Shown here in pieces: positions 10,001-18,105 of a DNA stretch of 64,000 bases (position 1 is its first letter; the number at the start of each line of letters is the position of its first letter). A program made the translations under genes and the position numbers. This stretch comes from Saccharothrix ecbatanensis. Lineage in GTDB: Bacteria; Actinomycetota; Actinomycetes; Mycobacteriales; Pseudonocardiaceae. The stretch is taken from contig NZ_JACHMO010000001.1 in the NCBI RefSeq assembly GCF_014205015.1, forward strand, positions 4,154,001 through 4,218,000, read 5' to 3'. Below the pieces are notes generated by a model. The model worked only from the letters and a program-made list of their open reading frames with translations, did no database searches and had not been told where the DNA came from.

Positions 10001-13000
10001 TCGGCGCGGACACCGACCGCCGCGGGTTCTGCACGCTCGGCTCCGTGAAGGGCAACATCGGCCACCTGGACAGCTGCGCGGGCATGGCCGGGCTCATCAA
10101 GACCGTGCTGATGGTGAAGCACGGTGAGCTGGTGCCCACGCTGAACCTCGACCAGCCGAACCCGCAGTTGCGCCTGGCGGACAGTCCTTTCGTGCTCGGC
10201 ACCGCGCTGCGGAAGTGGACGACCGACGGCCTGCCTCGACGGGCGGGGGTGAGCGCGCTCGGCGTGGGTGGGACCAACGCCCATGTCGTGCTGGAGGAAC
10301 CGCCGATGCCGGAGGCGCCGAAGACTTTCGGCCCGGTGATCGTGCCGCTGTCCGCCCGTGATCCACAGGCGCTCGCCACGCTGGCGGAACGGGTGCGTGC
10401 CCACTGTGCCGCCCAGCCGTCGCTGAACGTGGCCGATGCGGCCGTGAGCATGGCGCTCGGCCGCCCGCACCTCCCATACCGGGCGGCGGTGGTCGGATCG
10501 GACCCGGCAGAGTTGGCGAGTCGCCTCGACGCCGTGGTGGGGTCCGCAGAACCATTGCGCGCCTTGGTGTTCGCTTTCCCCGGACAAGGTGTCGCCCGGT
10601 ACGGCATGGCGCGTGACCTGTACTCGGAGTTCCCCGTCGTGCGTCAGGTGTTGGACGAGTGCGAGCAGGTGTATGCGGCCGAGTTCGGGACGGGCTTGCT
10701 CCGGCTCCTGGTCGACGCGGACCCGCAGCCGGGTGAGGTGTGGCCGACGGAGACCGCGCAGCCCGCGCTGTTCGCCTTCCAGGTGGCGTTGGGTCGCCTC
10801 TGGGAGAGCTTCGGGACCCGGCCGGATCTCGTCACCGGGCACAGCCTCGGCGAGTACGCGGCGCTGTGCGTGGCCGGGGCGATGTCCGTGGCGGACGGCG
10901 TGCGGCTGACGGGGACGCGCGGGCGATTGGCCTCGCGGTGTGCGGCGGGCGGGATGCTCGCGGTGTGGGCTGACGCGGCGGTCGTGGAGCGGATCGGGCG
11001 GGCCAGCGGCACGGAGGTCGCGGCGGTCAACGGGCCGCTGGCGCACGTGCTGGCTGGGTCGCTGGAAAACGTGCGCCGGGCCGAACAGCTGCTCGGCGAG
11101 GAAGGCTTGAAGGGGCGGCGGCTTCCGGTCGACGGCGCGTTCCACACCGCTCTGTTGGAACCCGTGTTGCCCGAGTTCCGGGAACATGTCCCGTCGCTGT
11201 GGCCGTTGAAGGTTCCGTTCGCCGGCAGTCTCGACGGGCAGGTCAGGCCGGTGGGTTGGCGGCCCGATGCCGAGTACCTGGTGCGGCAGGCTCGTGAGCC
11301 GGTCCGGTTCGACCTGGTGCTGGCTGCCGTCGCGGATCACACGTGTCTGGAGATCGGGCCCGGTGAGGTGCTGACCGACGCGGGTGGTCACGGGTGGCTG
11401 GCGGGGCTGCGCGTCGATCGACCGGCGGTCGTGGCGGTGTTGGAGGCGTTGGGTGAGCTGTACGTCCGTGGCGCAGATGTGTCCTGGCCCGATGTCGTGC
11501 GTGGTGGGCGGCGCGTGCCGATGCCGGAGTACCCGTTCGCCCGGACGCGGTTCCCGGTGACACCAAAGGTGGAACGGCCGAAAGAACCGGTGGCGTCGGA
11601 CGCGCTCGACGCGGTGCGCGGGGCGACGGCCGAGGTGCTCGGATTGCGCCTTGACGCGGTCCCGCCGGACGGCTCGTTCTTCGCGCTCGGCGCGGACTCC
11701 CTGGCGTTGATGAGCTTGAGCAGGGTGCTGGACCAGCGGTTCGGGGTCAGCGTGCCGATGCGGACCTTGATCACCGAAGCCGACACTCCGCGCAAGCTCG
11801 CGGCGCTGGTCAAGCCCGCCGCCACCCCGCAGCCGGTCCAGACGCCCGTGTCCGCGCCCGACGATGTGCAAGACCTGGTCGGCCGCCAACTGCACCTGAG
11901 CGAACGCCTGGTCGATCTGATGGAACGGCAGCTCGCCCTGCTGTCCGCTCCCGGCGTGACCCCGCCTGTCCCCCGGACCCGTGTTCAACAGCCCGCACCG
12001 CTCGCCGAACCCGTGCTCGCCGAACCCGTGCTCGCCGAACCCGTGCTCGCCGAGCCTGTGCTCGCCGCCGGACCCGCGACGTCCTGCGACTTCAGCCTCT
12101 ACTTCTTCGGCGACTACCCGGAACAGCACGAGACCGACAAGTACGCCTTGATCAACGCCGCGACCGAGTTCGCCGACCGGCACGACTTCCACGCGGTGTG
12201 GTTGCCGGAACGCCACTTCCACTCGTTCGGCGCGTTGTTCCCCAGCCCCTCGGTCCTCGCGGCCTGGCTGGCGGCGCGGACGAAGCAGATCCGGCTGCAC
12301 GCGGGCTCGGTGGTGCTGCCGCTGCACAACCCGATCAGGGTGGCCGAGGAGTGGTCGGTCATCGACAACCTCTCCAACGGGCGGGTCGGCCTGTGCGTGG
12401 CGAGCGGTTGGCACGCCAGGGACTTCGCGCTGGCCCCGGAGAACTACGGGCAGCACAAGGAGTTGGTGCACACGCAGCTGGACACCGTTCGCAGGCTGTG
12501 GGCCGGTGAGGCGATCACGACGAAGTCCGGCAACGGTGACGAGGTCGACGTCCGCCTGTACCCGCGGCCGATCCAGTCCAGCCCGCCGCTGTTCCTCGCG
12601 GTCGTCGGCAACCCGGAGAGCTACCGGCGTGCCGCGGCGCAGGACCTCGGCGTGGTGACCAACCTGATGACCCAGACCGTGGACCAGTTGGCGGCCAACA
12701 TCGCGCTCTACCGGCGAACCAGGGCCGAGAGTGGGCTCGATCCGGCGGCGGGCCGTGTCGTGGTGCTGGTGCACACGTACTTGGGCGCCGACGCCGAGAG
12801 GGCACGGGCCGAGGCGTTCCGGCCGTTCTGCGATTACCTGCGTTCGACGCTGTCCCTGTTCGACCAGGTGACGAACAGCCTCGGCTTCGATATCGACCTG
12901 GAGAACACGCCTCCTGACGACGTCGATTTCCTGCTGGAACGGGCGTACGAACGTTACTGCGCCTCACGGGCGCTGATCGGCAGTGAACAGACCGCCGCCG

Positions 13001-16000
13001 CGGTGGTCGACCAACTGGTGGCCGCGGGCGTGAACGAGATCGCCTGTTTCGTGGACTTCGGCGTGCCGACGGACGACGTGCTGGCCGCGCTGCCCGCCGT
13101 GGACCGGCTGCGGGTCCGGTACCGGTCACGGCCGCTGCCGCTGTCACCCGCCCAGCGCCGGATCTGGTTCCTGGAGAAGATGTACCCGGACAGCAGCGCC
13201 TACCACGAGCCGAAGGCCATCCGGTTCGACGGGCCGCTGGACGTGGACGCGCTCACCGGGGCGCTGGGTCGTGCGGTGAACCGGCATCCGGAGCTGCGGG
13301 TCGTGTTCCAGGAACTCGATGGTGAGCCGCACCGGGTGGTGCTGCCGGAGATCGACGTCGACTGCCCGGTGCTGGACTTCACCGGCTACGACGAGCAGGA
13401 CGCGCTGCGGTCGGTGCTGGGCACGGAGGGCAAGCGGGTCTTCAGCCTGGCGGAAGGGCCGTTGATCCTGGCCCGGCTGCTCAGGTTGGGCCCGGACCGC
13501 CACCTGTTGTTCCTGTTGGTGCACCACATCGTGTTCGACTCGTCGTCCAGCGCGGTGCTGGTGGACGACCTCGCCGCGTACTACCGGGCGTGGCCGGCGC
13601 AACCGGTGGGGCTGCCGCCGGTGGCCGTCCGCGCTCCGGTCGAGGCCGATCCGGCGGTCAAGGAACGTGATCTGGCGTTCTGGCGGCGTGAGCTGGCCGA
13701 TCTGCCGGTGCTGAACCTGCCGACCGATCGACCGCGCGGTGACGTGCGGACCGGTGCGGGGGCGAGCATCACGCGGGAGTTCGGGCCCGACCTGCTGCGC
13801 GACCTGCGGTCGTTCGGGGCCGAGCACCGGACGACGGCGTTCATGTCGCTGTTGAGTGCGATCGGTGTGGTGCTCGGCCGCTTCACGGGCCAACAGGACG
13901 TGGTGGTGGGAACGGCCGTGGCGAACCGACCGCCGGGCGCGGAACGGGAAGTCGGCCTGTTCCTCGACACCGTCGCGGTTCGCCTGGACCTGTCCGGTGA
14001 TCCGGCGTTCACCACCCTGCTGCACCGCGTCCGGGAACGCACGACCGCCGCCTACGAGCACCGGGACGTGCCGTTCGACGAGTTGGTGCGGGCGCTGAAC
14101 CCGGAGCGTGACGCGGGGCGCAACCCGCTGTTCCAGGTGATGGTGGAGTTCGAGCAGGAAGGCGAGGTGGAGTTCGACCCGCCCGCCCTGTCGGCCCGGC
14201 TGCTCGACGTGCCCAGCGACCGGGCGCCGTTCGACCTCACCGTCTACCTCACCCAACACCGCGAGGGCGTGCGGTGCATGATCGAGTACGACACGGCGCT
14301 GTTCGACGGGTGCAGCGTCGAGCGGATGCTGGACTACGTCGATCTGGTGCTGCGCTTGGCTTTGAGGGCTCCGGCGAGCCCGCTTTCCGGGTTGACCCCG
14401 CTCACCGAGGCCGATCGGGCGGCGGTGGGCTCCTGGCAGGGCGCGCCCGTCGACCCGCCGGACGTCCGCCTGCACGAGCTGGTCTCGCTCCAGGCTCAGC
14501 GCACGCCGGACGCGGTCGCGTTGCTCGCCGACGGTGTGGAGTGGCGGTATCGGGAGGTGGAGGAGCGCGCGAACCAGATCGCGTCGCGATTGCGTGAGCG
14601 CGGTGTCGGGCGGGGCGATGTGGTCGCGGTCGTCCTGCCACGAGGGTCGGAACTCATCACGGCGGTGCTGGGCGTGCTCAAGAGCGGCGCAGCCTACTTG
14701 CCGCTCGATCCGGGCCTGCCTCCCGCGAGGGTGGCGTTCTGCGTCGAGGACAGCTCGGCGGCTCTGCTGCTCACCACTGGTCGCGTGCCGGACTGGGCCG
14801 GACTTCCGGTGCAACTCGTCGAGGACGTCGGCGGGGAGGTGTCCGGGTCTGTCCCAGGCGGTAGCCCGGACGATCCGGCGTACTGCATCTACACGTCAGG
14901 CTCCACCGGGCGCCCGAAGGGTGTCCTCGTGCCGCACCGGGGGCCGGTGAACCTGGTGCGCTGGCATCTGCGTCGGCACGCCCCGCTGCGTACCGCGCAG
15001 TGGACCTCGCTGTCGTTCGACGTGAGCGTGCAGGAAATCTTCACCACGCTCGCCGCCGGCGGCACGCTCGTGCTGGTGGACGAGGAGTCCCGGCACGATC
15101 TGGCCGCCGTCGTGGCCAAGTACCGGGTGGAGCGGCTGTTCCTGCCGTTCACGCCGCTGAAGTACCTGGTGGAGACGCAGCCCGACCTGCCGTCGTTGCG
15201 GGAGGTGAACTCCGCCGGCGAGGCGCTGGTTCTCACGCCCGCACTGCGGCAGTTCCTGGCCCGGCATCCCGAGTGCCGGCTCTACAACCAGTACGGGCCG
15301 ACGGAGGCTTCGGTCATCGTCACCTCGCACCGGGTCGACCCCGAAGGCGAGCCGCGCCCGCCCATCGGCACGCCGATCGACGGTGTCCGGCTGCGGGTGG
15401 TGGACGTGGCCGGGAGGGACGTGCCGGTCGGCGTGCCCGGTGAGCTGGTGATCGGCGGTCTGCCGGTGGCGCTGGGGTACGTCGGTCAGGACTCCCCCGC
15501 GTTCGCGCCTGATCTGGACGGCGCTCGCGCCTACCGGACCGGTGACCGGGTGCGGTGGCGGTCCGACGGGACGGTCGAGTTCCTGGGCCGGTTCGACCAG
15601 CAGGTGAAGATCCGCGGTCATCGGGTGGAGCCCGGCGAGGCGGAGTTCGTGCTGGCGGGGTTGGACGACGTGGTGGACGCCGCCGTGGTCGTGCGGGAGT
15701 CCCGTGGTGAGCCCGAGTTGGTGGCCTACGTCGTGCCGAAACGCGCGGGCGCTGCGGTGGACTTCCAGCGGGACTTGGAACGGGTCCTGCCGGACCACCT
15801 GGTGCCGCGGCAGTGGGTCGCCCTGGACCGGTTGCCGTACACGGTGAACGGCAAGCTCGACCACTCCCGGCTGCCCGCGCCGTCGGGTCCGGTCGCGGAT
15901 GAGGGGGAGGCCCCGTCGACCCGCGCCGAACGGTTGTTGCACGACTCGTGGCGGGCGGAGCTGGGGGTGGACGCGGTGTCGGTCACCCGATCGTTCTTCG

Positions 16001-17409
16001 AGCTGGGTGGGCATTCGCTGACCGCTCTGCGCCTGGTGAACCGGATGGCCCGCGACCACGGCGTCGAGATCACCATGACGGAGTTCTTCCGCACCCCGAC
16101 CATCCGTGCGCTGGCACGCCGTCTCCCGGCACACGAAGTGGTCGACACGGCCCCGATGCCGTCGAGCCTGCGTCGGCTGTGGCAACGGCACCACGAGCGG
16201 ACGGATCCGTCGGTCTACAACGTGGTCCAGCGGGTCGACATCGACGGTGAGCTGGACGTGGCGGCGTTGACGCGGGCGTTCCGGGAGGTCGTGCGGCGGC
16301 ACGCGGCCTTGCGCAGCCGGGCGGTGCAGCGTGATGGCGACCTCTTGGTCGAAGTGCTCGACGCCGTGGACGTCGACCTGCCCGTCACCACACTGACGGG
16401 TGGTCATGAGGTCGAGCGGTGGTGCCGGGCGCAGGCGGACGAGCCGTTCTCGCTCCAGGAAGCGCCCCTGTTCCGACTGGGGCTCGGCAAACTCGACGGG
16501 TCGCGGTGGGTGCTGGTGGTCGTGCTGAACCACGCGATCTGTGACGCGTGGTCGCTCGGCATCCTGTGGCGTGACCTGGCGGACCTGTACGCCGGTTCCC
16601 CTGCCCTGCCACCTCAAGCCCAGTACACGGACTACGCGAGGTGGGAGCACCGGCAGCTGAGCGGGGACGGCAAGGCATCACTCGAACGGTTCTGGCGATC
16701 GGAACTGGCCGACGTGCCGCTGCGCCCTGCCCTGCCGGTGGACCGCCCCCGTCCGGCGCGGTTGTCCGGGCGTGGAGGGCTGCACGAGTTCGCCATCGGC
16801 CGCGAGGTCGCCGACCGCGTCGGACGTGTCGCCGCCGAGCTCGGAACCACCCCGTACACGGTCTTGGTCAGCGCCTACGCGGTGTGGCTGGCGGCGCGGT
16901 GCGGGCAGCCGGACGTGGTCGTGCCCGCGTCGAGCGTGAACCGGCTGCGTCCCGAGCACGAGGAGGTGTTCGGTTTCATCGGTGACGCGGTCCTACTGCA
17001 CGCGAAGGTGTCCGCGGCGGCCGACTTCGCCGAACTCGTCGCCCAAATGGGGTCCACGATCTACCGCGCGCTCGACCACCAAGCGCTGCCACTGACCGAG
17101 GTCGCACGCCTGCTGGACCCCAACACCGCGGACACCCTCTTCCCGACCACGTTGTTCACCGTCGTGACCACACAGCCACCGACCTTCGCCCTACCGAACG
17201 CGACCGCGGTGGTTCACCTGCCGGCGCGGGAGGGGTTGGCGCGCAATGAGCTGTACGTCGTGCTGATGCCGTCGGACGACGGGATCCGGGTGGCGATGGA
17301 GTACTCGACGGACCTCTTCGACGAGGCGACGGTGGTGTCCTTGGGCGCGACGTTCGCCGAGACGCTGGCGACCTTCACCGACAACCCGCGGCGGTCGTTG
17401 CGGCACTAG
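7084..17409 (+). CDS. Hybrid PKS-NRPS megasynthase with embedded luciferase-like monooxygenase
   Basis: The GTG at 7084, preceded by GGAGCGG, gives 3,441 residues; the same frame is open farther upstream only as a shadow of the MFS gene. Domains in order: acyl-AMP/CoA ligase (about 30-545; SSGSTGMPK at 172); carrier 1 (GLSS, Ser593); KS (from 650; Cys818, His954, His994 all present); AT (about 1160-1460; GHSLGE with Ser1254, and GAFH at 1351-1354, like the HAFH of malonyl-CoA ATs); carrier 2 (GADSL, Ser1539); four LAEPV repeats (1640-1659); luciferase-like FMN monooxygenase (about 1668-2010); condensation domain (HHIVFDS, His2148); adenylation domain (about 2463-2925; A10 Lys2924); PCP (GGHSL, Ser2978); terminal condensation domain (about 3020-3430; NHAICDA, His3150). 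No KR, DH, ER or thioesterase is visible. It should activate an acyl starter, extend once with malonate, oxidise, couple one amino acid, and release through the last C domain; the chemistry is inferred. Confidence 0.93.
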   Translation: MAVSTTYQGPELELTEDDPLSVVEALTRAARTRPDAGVVVVGTAGQSELLTYPHILDRARRILSGLRAQGVGQGDSVLLCGLPLVDFFPAFWACLLGGVRPVVIAEPADEGSPAAERSRHTWTSLGGPVVLADPSTARRFTRAVTVAECARHEPAGEFAEARPDDVVLLMLSSGSTGMPKAIGLTQRALVRFAASSRRILDVRADDVTLNWLPLDHSGALLLYHLMTVFVGCTNVHVPTEVVLADPPRWLDLMAEHRANHSWAPTFAFQLIADAVADRRADRRPEWDLSALKTLVCGGEQILLPVLRRFLAALEPCGVVERHVVPVWGMAETTTAISYGRLDRPGTVLRVLTSSLDGRLAYADDSVPDRECTTFIAVGEPAHEASARVVDEHGSPLPEDRIGRLQIRSVRVTPGYLNDPEATAAAFVDGDWLDTGDLAFLTGGQIVITGRHKDVIILNGHNHFAHEIESVATTVPGVRIGDVAACGVPDERTGSESLAVFFVSTGADDTRIADEVKRVLYGRLRLTAAHVVPVTDFPRTSAGKVQRSKLRDRLLPGPRRDAGGLRQVLSDAVTEVAGQRIGDREPFYDAGLSSVTLVRLRRRLEDELGRPVPQTALFEHPTIDALARHLAGADSASVPKSAPDATPDTRIAVIGMAARFPGAPSVDQFWTNLRAGVDSTRTFSPAEATAAGVPAELIADPERVLAIGAIDDVDAFDAEYFGMTPREAESTHPAQRLFLQCCYHALENGGYATAADARIGVFAGSGMNLYGHQGMPATRSDDPAERMQAAIGREPDFLATRVAYRLGLTGPAIGVQTACSTALVAVHLAVQALLNDEADMALAGAAAVHLPQESGYRSSTGSILSPSGRCRPFDAQADGTVGGNGVASVLLKRLDRALADGDTIHAVILGSAVNNDGSGKAGFTAPGVAGQVDVVQRALRRAGVPGDSISYVEAHGTGTELGDPIEFTALSRAVGADTDRRGFCTLGSVKGNIGHLDSCAGMAGLIKTVLMVKHGELVPTLNLDQPNPQLRLADSPFVLGTALRKWTTDGLPRRAGVSALGVGGTNAHVVLEEPPMPEAPKTFGPVIVPLSARDPQALATLAERVRAHCAAQPSLNVADAAVSMALGRPHLPYRAAVVGSDPAELASRLDAVVGSAEPLRALVFAFPGQGVARYGMARDLYSEFPVVRQVLDECEQVYAAEFGTGLLRLLVDADPQPGEVWPTETAQPALFAFQVALGRLWESFGTRPDLVTGHSLGEYAALCVAGAMSVADGVRLTGTRGRLASRCAAGGMLAVWADAAVVERIGRASGTEVAAVNGPLAHVLAGSLENVRRAEQLLGEEGLKGRRLPVDGAFHTALLEPVLPEFREHVPSLWPLKVPFAGSLDGQVRPVGWRPDAEYLVRQAREPVRFDLVLAAVADHTCLEIGPGEVLTDAGGHGWLAGLRVDRPAVVAVLEALGELYVRGADVSWPDVVRGGRRVPMPEYPFARTRFPVTPKVERPKEPVASDALDAVRGATAEVLGLRLDAVPPDGSFFALGADSLALMSLSRVLDQRFGVSVPMRTLITEADTPRKLAALVKPAATPQPVQTPVSAPDDVQDLVGRQLHLSERLVDLMERQLALLSAPGVTPPVPRTRVQQPAPLAEPVLAEPVLAEPVLAEPVLAAGPATSCDFSLYFFGDYPEQHETDKYALINAATEFADRHDFHAVWLPERHFHSFGALFPSPSVLAAWLAARTKQIRLHAGSVVLPLHNPIRVAEEWSVIDNLSNGRVGLCVASGWHARDFALAPENYGQHKELVHTQLDTVRRLWAGEAITTKSGNGDEVDVRLYPRPIQSSPPLFLAVVGNPESYRRAAAQDLGVVTNLMTQTVDQLAANIALYRRTRAESGLDPAAGRVVVLVHTYLGADAERARAEAFRPFCDYLRSTLSLFDQVTNSLGFDIDLENTPPDDVDFLLERAYERYCASRALIGSEQTAAAVVDQLVAAGVNEIACFVDFGVPTDDVLAALPAVDRLRVRYRSRPLPLSPAQRRIWFLEKMYPDSSAYHEPKAIRFDGPLDVDALTGALGRAVNRHPELRVVFQELDGEPHRVVLPEIDVDCPVLDFTGYDEQDALRSVLGTEGKRVFSLAEGPLILARLLRLGPDRHLLFLLVHHIVFDSSSSAVLVDDLAAYYRAWPAQPVGLPPVAVRAPVEADPAVKERDLAFWRRELADLPVLNLPTDRPRGDVRTGAGASITREFGPDLLRDLRSFGAEHRTTAFMSLLSAIGVVLGRFTGQQDVVVGTAVANRPPGAEREVGLFLDTVAVRLDLSGDPAFTTLLHRVRERTTAAYEHRDVPFDELVRALNPERDAGRNPLFQVMVEFEQEGEVEFDPPALSARLLDVPSDRAPFDLTVYLTQHREGVRCMIEYDTALFDGCSVERMLDYVDLVLRLALRAPASPLSGLTPLTEADRAAVGSWQGAPVDPPDVRLHELVSLQAQRTPDAVALLADGVEWRYREVEERANQIASRLRERGVGRGDVVAVVLPRGSELITAVLGVLKSGAAYLPLDPGLPPARVAFCVEDSSAALLLTTGRVPDWAGLPVQLVEDVGGEVSGSVPGGSPDDPAYCIYTSGSTGRPKGVLVPHRGPVNLVRWHLRRHAPLRTAQWTSLSFDVSVQEIFTTLAAGGTLVLVDEESRHDLAAVVAKYRVERLFLPFTPLKYLVETQPDLPSLREVNSAGEALVLTPALRQFLARHPECRLYNQYGPTEASVIVTSHRVDPEGEPRPPIGTPIDGVRLRVVDVAGRDVPVGVPGELVIGGLPVALGYVGQDSPAFAPDLDGARAYRTGDRVRWRSDGTVEFLGRFDQQVKIRGHRVEPGEAEFVLAGLDDVVDAAVVVRESRGEPELVAYVVPKRAGAAVDFQRDLERVLPDHLVPRQWVALDRLPYTVNGKLDHSRLPAPSGPVADEGEAPSTRAERLLHDSWRAELGVDAVSVTRSFFELGGHSLTALRLVNRMARDHGVEITMTEFFRTPTIRALARRLPAHEVVDTAPMPSSLRRLWQRHHERTDPSVYNVVQRVDIDGELDVAALTRAFREVVRRHAALRSRAVQRDGDLLVEVLDAVDVDLPVTTLTGGHEVERWCRAQADEPFSLQEAPLFRLGLGKLDGSRWVLVVVLNHAICDAWSLGILWRDLADLYAGSPALPPQAQYTDYARWEHRQLSGDGKASLERFWRSELADVPLRPALPVDRPRPARLSGRGGLHEFAIGREVADRVGRVAAELGTTPYTVLVSAYAVWLAARCGQPDVVVPASSVNRLRPEHEEVFGFIGDAVLLHAKVSAAADFAELVAQMGSTIYRALDHQALPLTEVARLLDPNTADTLFPTTLFTVVTTQPPTFALPNATAVVHLPAREGLARNELYVVLMPSDDGIRVAMEYSTDLFDEATVVSLGATFAETLATFTDNPRRSLRH
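12001..12060 (+). repeat. Four 15-bp tandem repeats (LAEPV linker)
   Basis: Four near-identical copies of CTCGCCGAACCCGTG encode LAEPV four times, in the hinge between carrier 2 and the monooxygenase domain. Only the last copy differs (GAGCCT for GAACCC). It is a flexible linker that can change length by slippage. Confidence 0.9.
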
Positions 17410-17448
17410 GTCGCGGTCCCGAGCAGGAGCCCGACCTATGCTGGCGTT

Positions 17449-18027
17449 GTGGACCAAAAGGAGGAACACGGGGGATCGTTGCGCGCGGATGCCGCGCGCA
17501 ATCGTGAACGAGTGCTGGAGGTCGCGCGGGCACAGCTGTCGGCCGGTGACGACTCGCTCCAGCTCAACGCCATAGCCCGGCTCGCGGGGGTGGGCGTCGG
17601 CACGGTGTACCGGCACTTCCCGAATCGGCACGCGTTGCTGGAAGCCCTTATGTCCGAACGCTTCCAGCGCCTGGTCGAGGATGCACGGGTCGCGGCGGCG
17701 GACGTCGACCCGGCGCGTGGCCTCCAGGCCCTGCTGCGGTCCACGCTCGGGCTGATCTCGACGGACGCCGGCTTCGCTGCGGTGCTGGAGTCCGCCGACC
17801 ACGCCGGCGGGTCGACCGCGGCGATGAAGGCCGACCTCGACCAGGTGGTCACGCGACTGCTCGACCGAGCCGGTGAGGCGGGCGTCATCCGAACGGACGT
17901 CGACGCCGACGACATCAGGCGCCTGTTGTGCGGCGTGCAGCACGCGGTCCGCTCCGGCGGCAACGATCCCCGCCAAGCCGACCTGTACCTCGACGTCCTC
18001 CTCGGCGGGCTGCGCCCGAGACACTGA
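17449..18027 (+). CDS. TetR-family regulator
   Basis: A 192-residue protein with an N-terminal TetR HTH at about residues 15-60 (AIARLAGVGVGTVYRHFPNRHALLEAL) and a helical ligand-binding part like that of many actinobacterial TetR proteins. It starts 39 bases after the PKS-NRPS stop with GTG 17449; GAGCAGGAG upstream is rather far for a ribosome site. Two copies of a 12-bp palindrome lie just after its stop and before the SDR gene, so repression of the SDR is likely. Whether the pair belongs to the biosynthetic cluster is unclear. Confidence 0.9.
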   Translation: MDQKEEHGGSLRADAARNRERVLEVARAQLSAGDDSLQLNAIARLAGVGVGTVYRHFPNRHALLEALMSERFQRLVEDARVAAADVDPARGLQALLRSTLGLISTDAGFAAVLESADHAGGSTAAMKADLDQVVTRLLDRAGEAGVIRTDVDADDIRRLLCGVQHAVRSGGNDPRQADLYLDVLLGGLRPRH

Positions 18028-18037
18028 CCACCACTAA

Positions 18038-18089
18038 ACGGATAGCTATCCACTCATGCTACGGTGGGACTAAGTGGATAGCTATCCGT
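18038..18089. promoter_or_regulatory. Twin TetR-type operators in front of the SDR gene
   Basis: The perfect 12-bp palindrome GGATAGCTATCC occurs at 18040-18051 and 18076-18087, with centres 36 bp apart. The flanks are mirror images (ACGG...CCACT and AGTGG...CCGT), so the two sites also form an inverted repeat of each other. A TACGGT -10-like hexamer (18060-18065) lies between them. Binding of the adjacent TetR protein here would block the SDR promoter. Confidence 0.75.
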
Positions 18090-18105
18090 ATATGGGGGTG
18101 CGCCG

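Noticed and set aside
12001..12060. Possible CRISPR-like or mobile repeat
   Set aside because: The four units are contiguous, in frame and encode LAEPV in a linker; there are no spacers.
9991..12774. Leftward open frame of over 900 codons inside the PKS-NRPS gene
   Set aside because: It runs opposite KS, AT, carrier and monooxygenase domains with intact motifs and has no recognisable domain or ribosome site.
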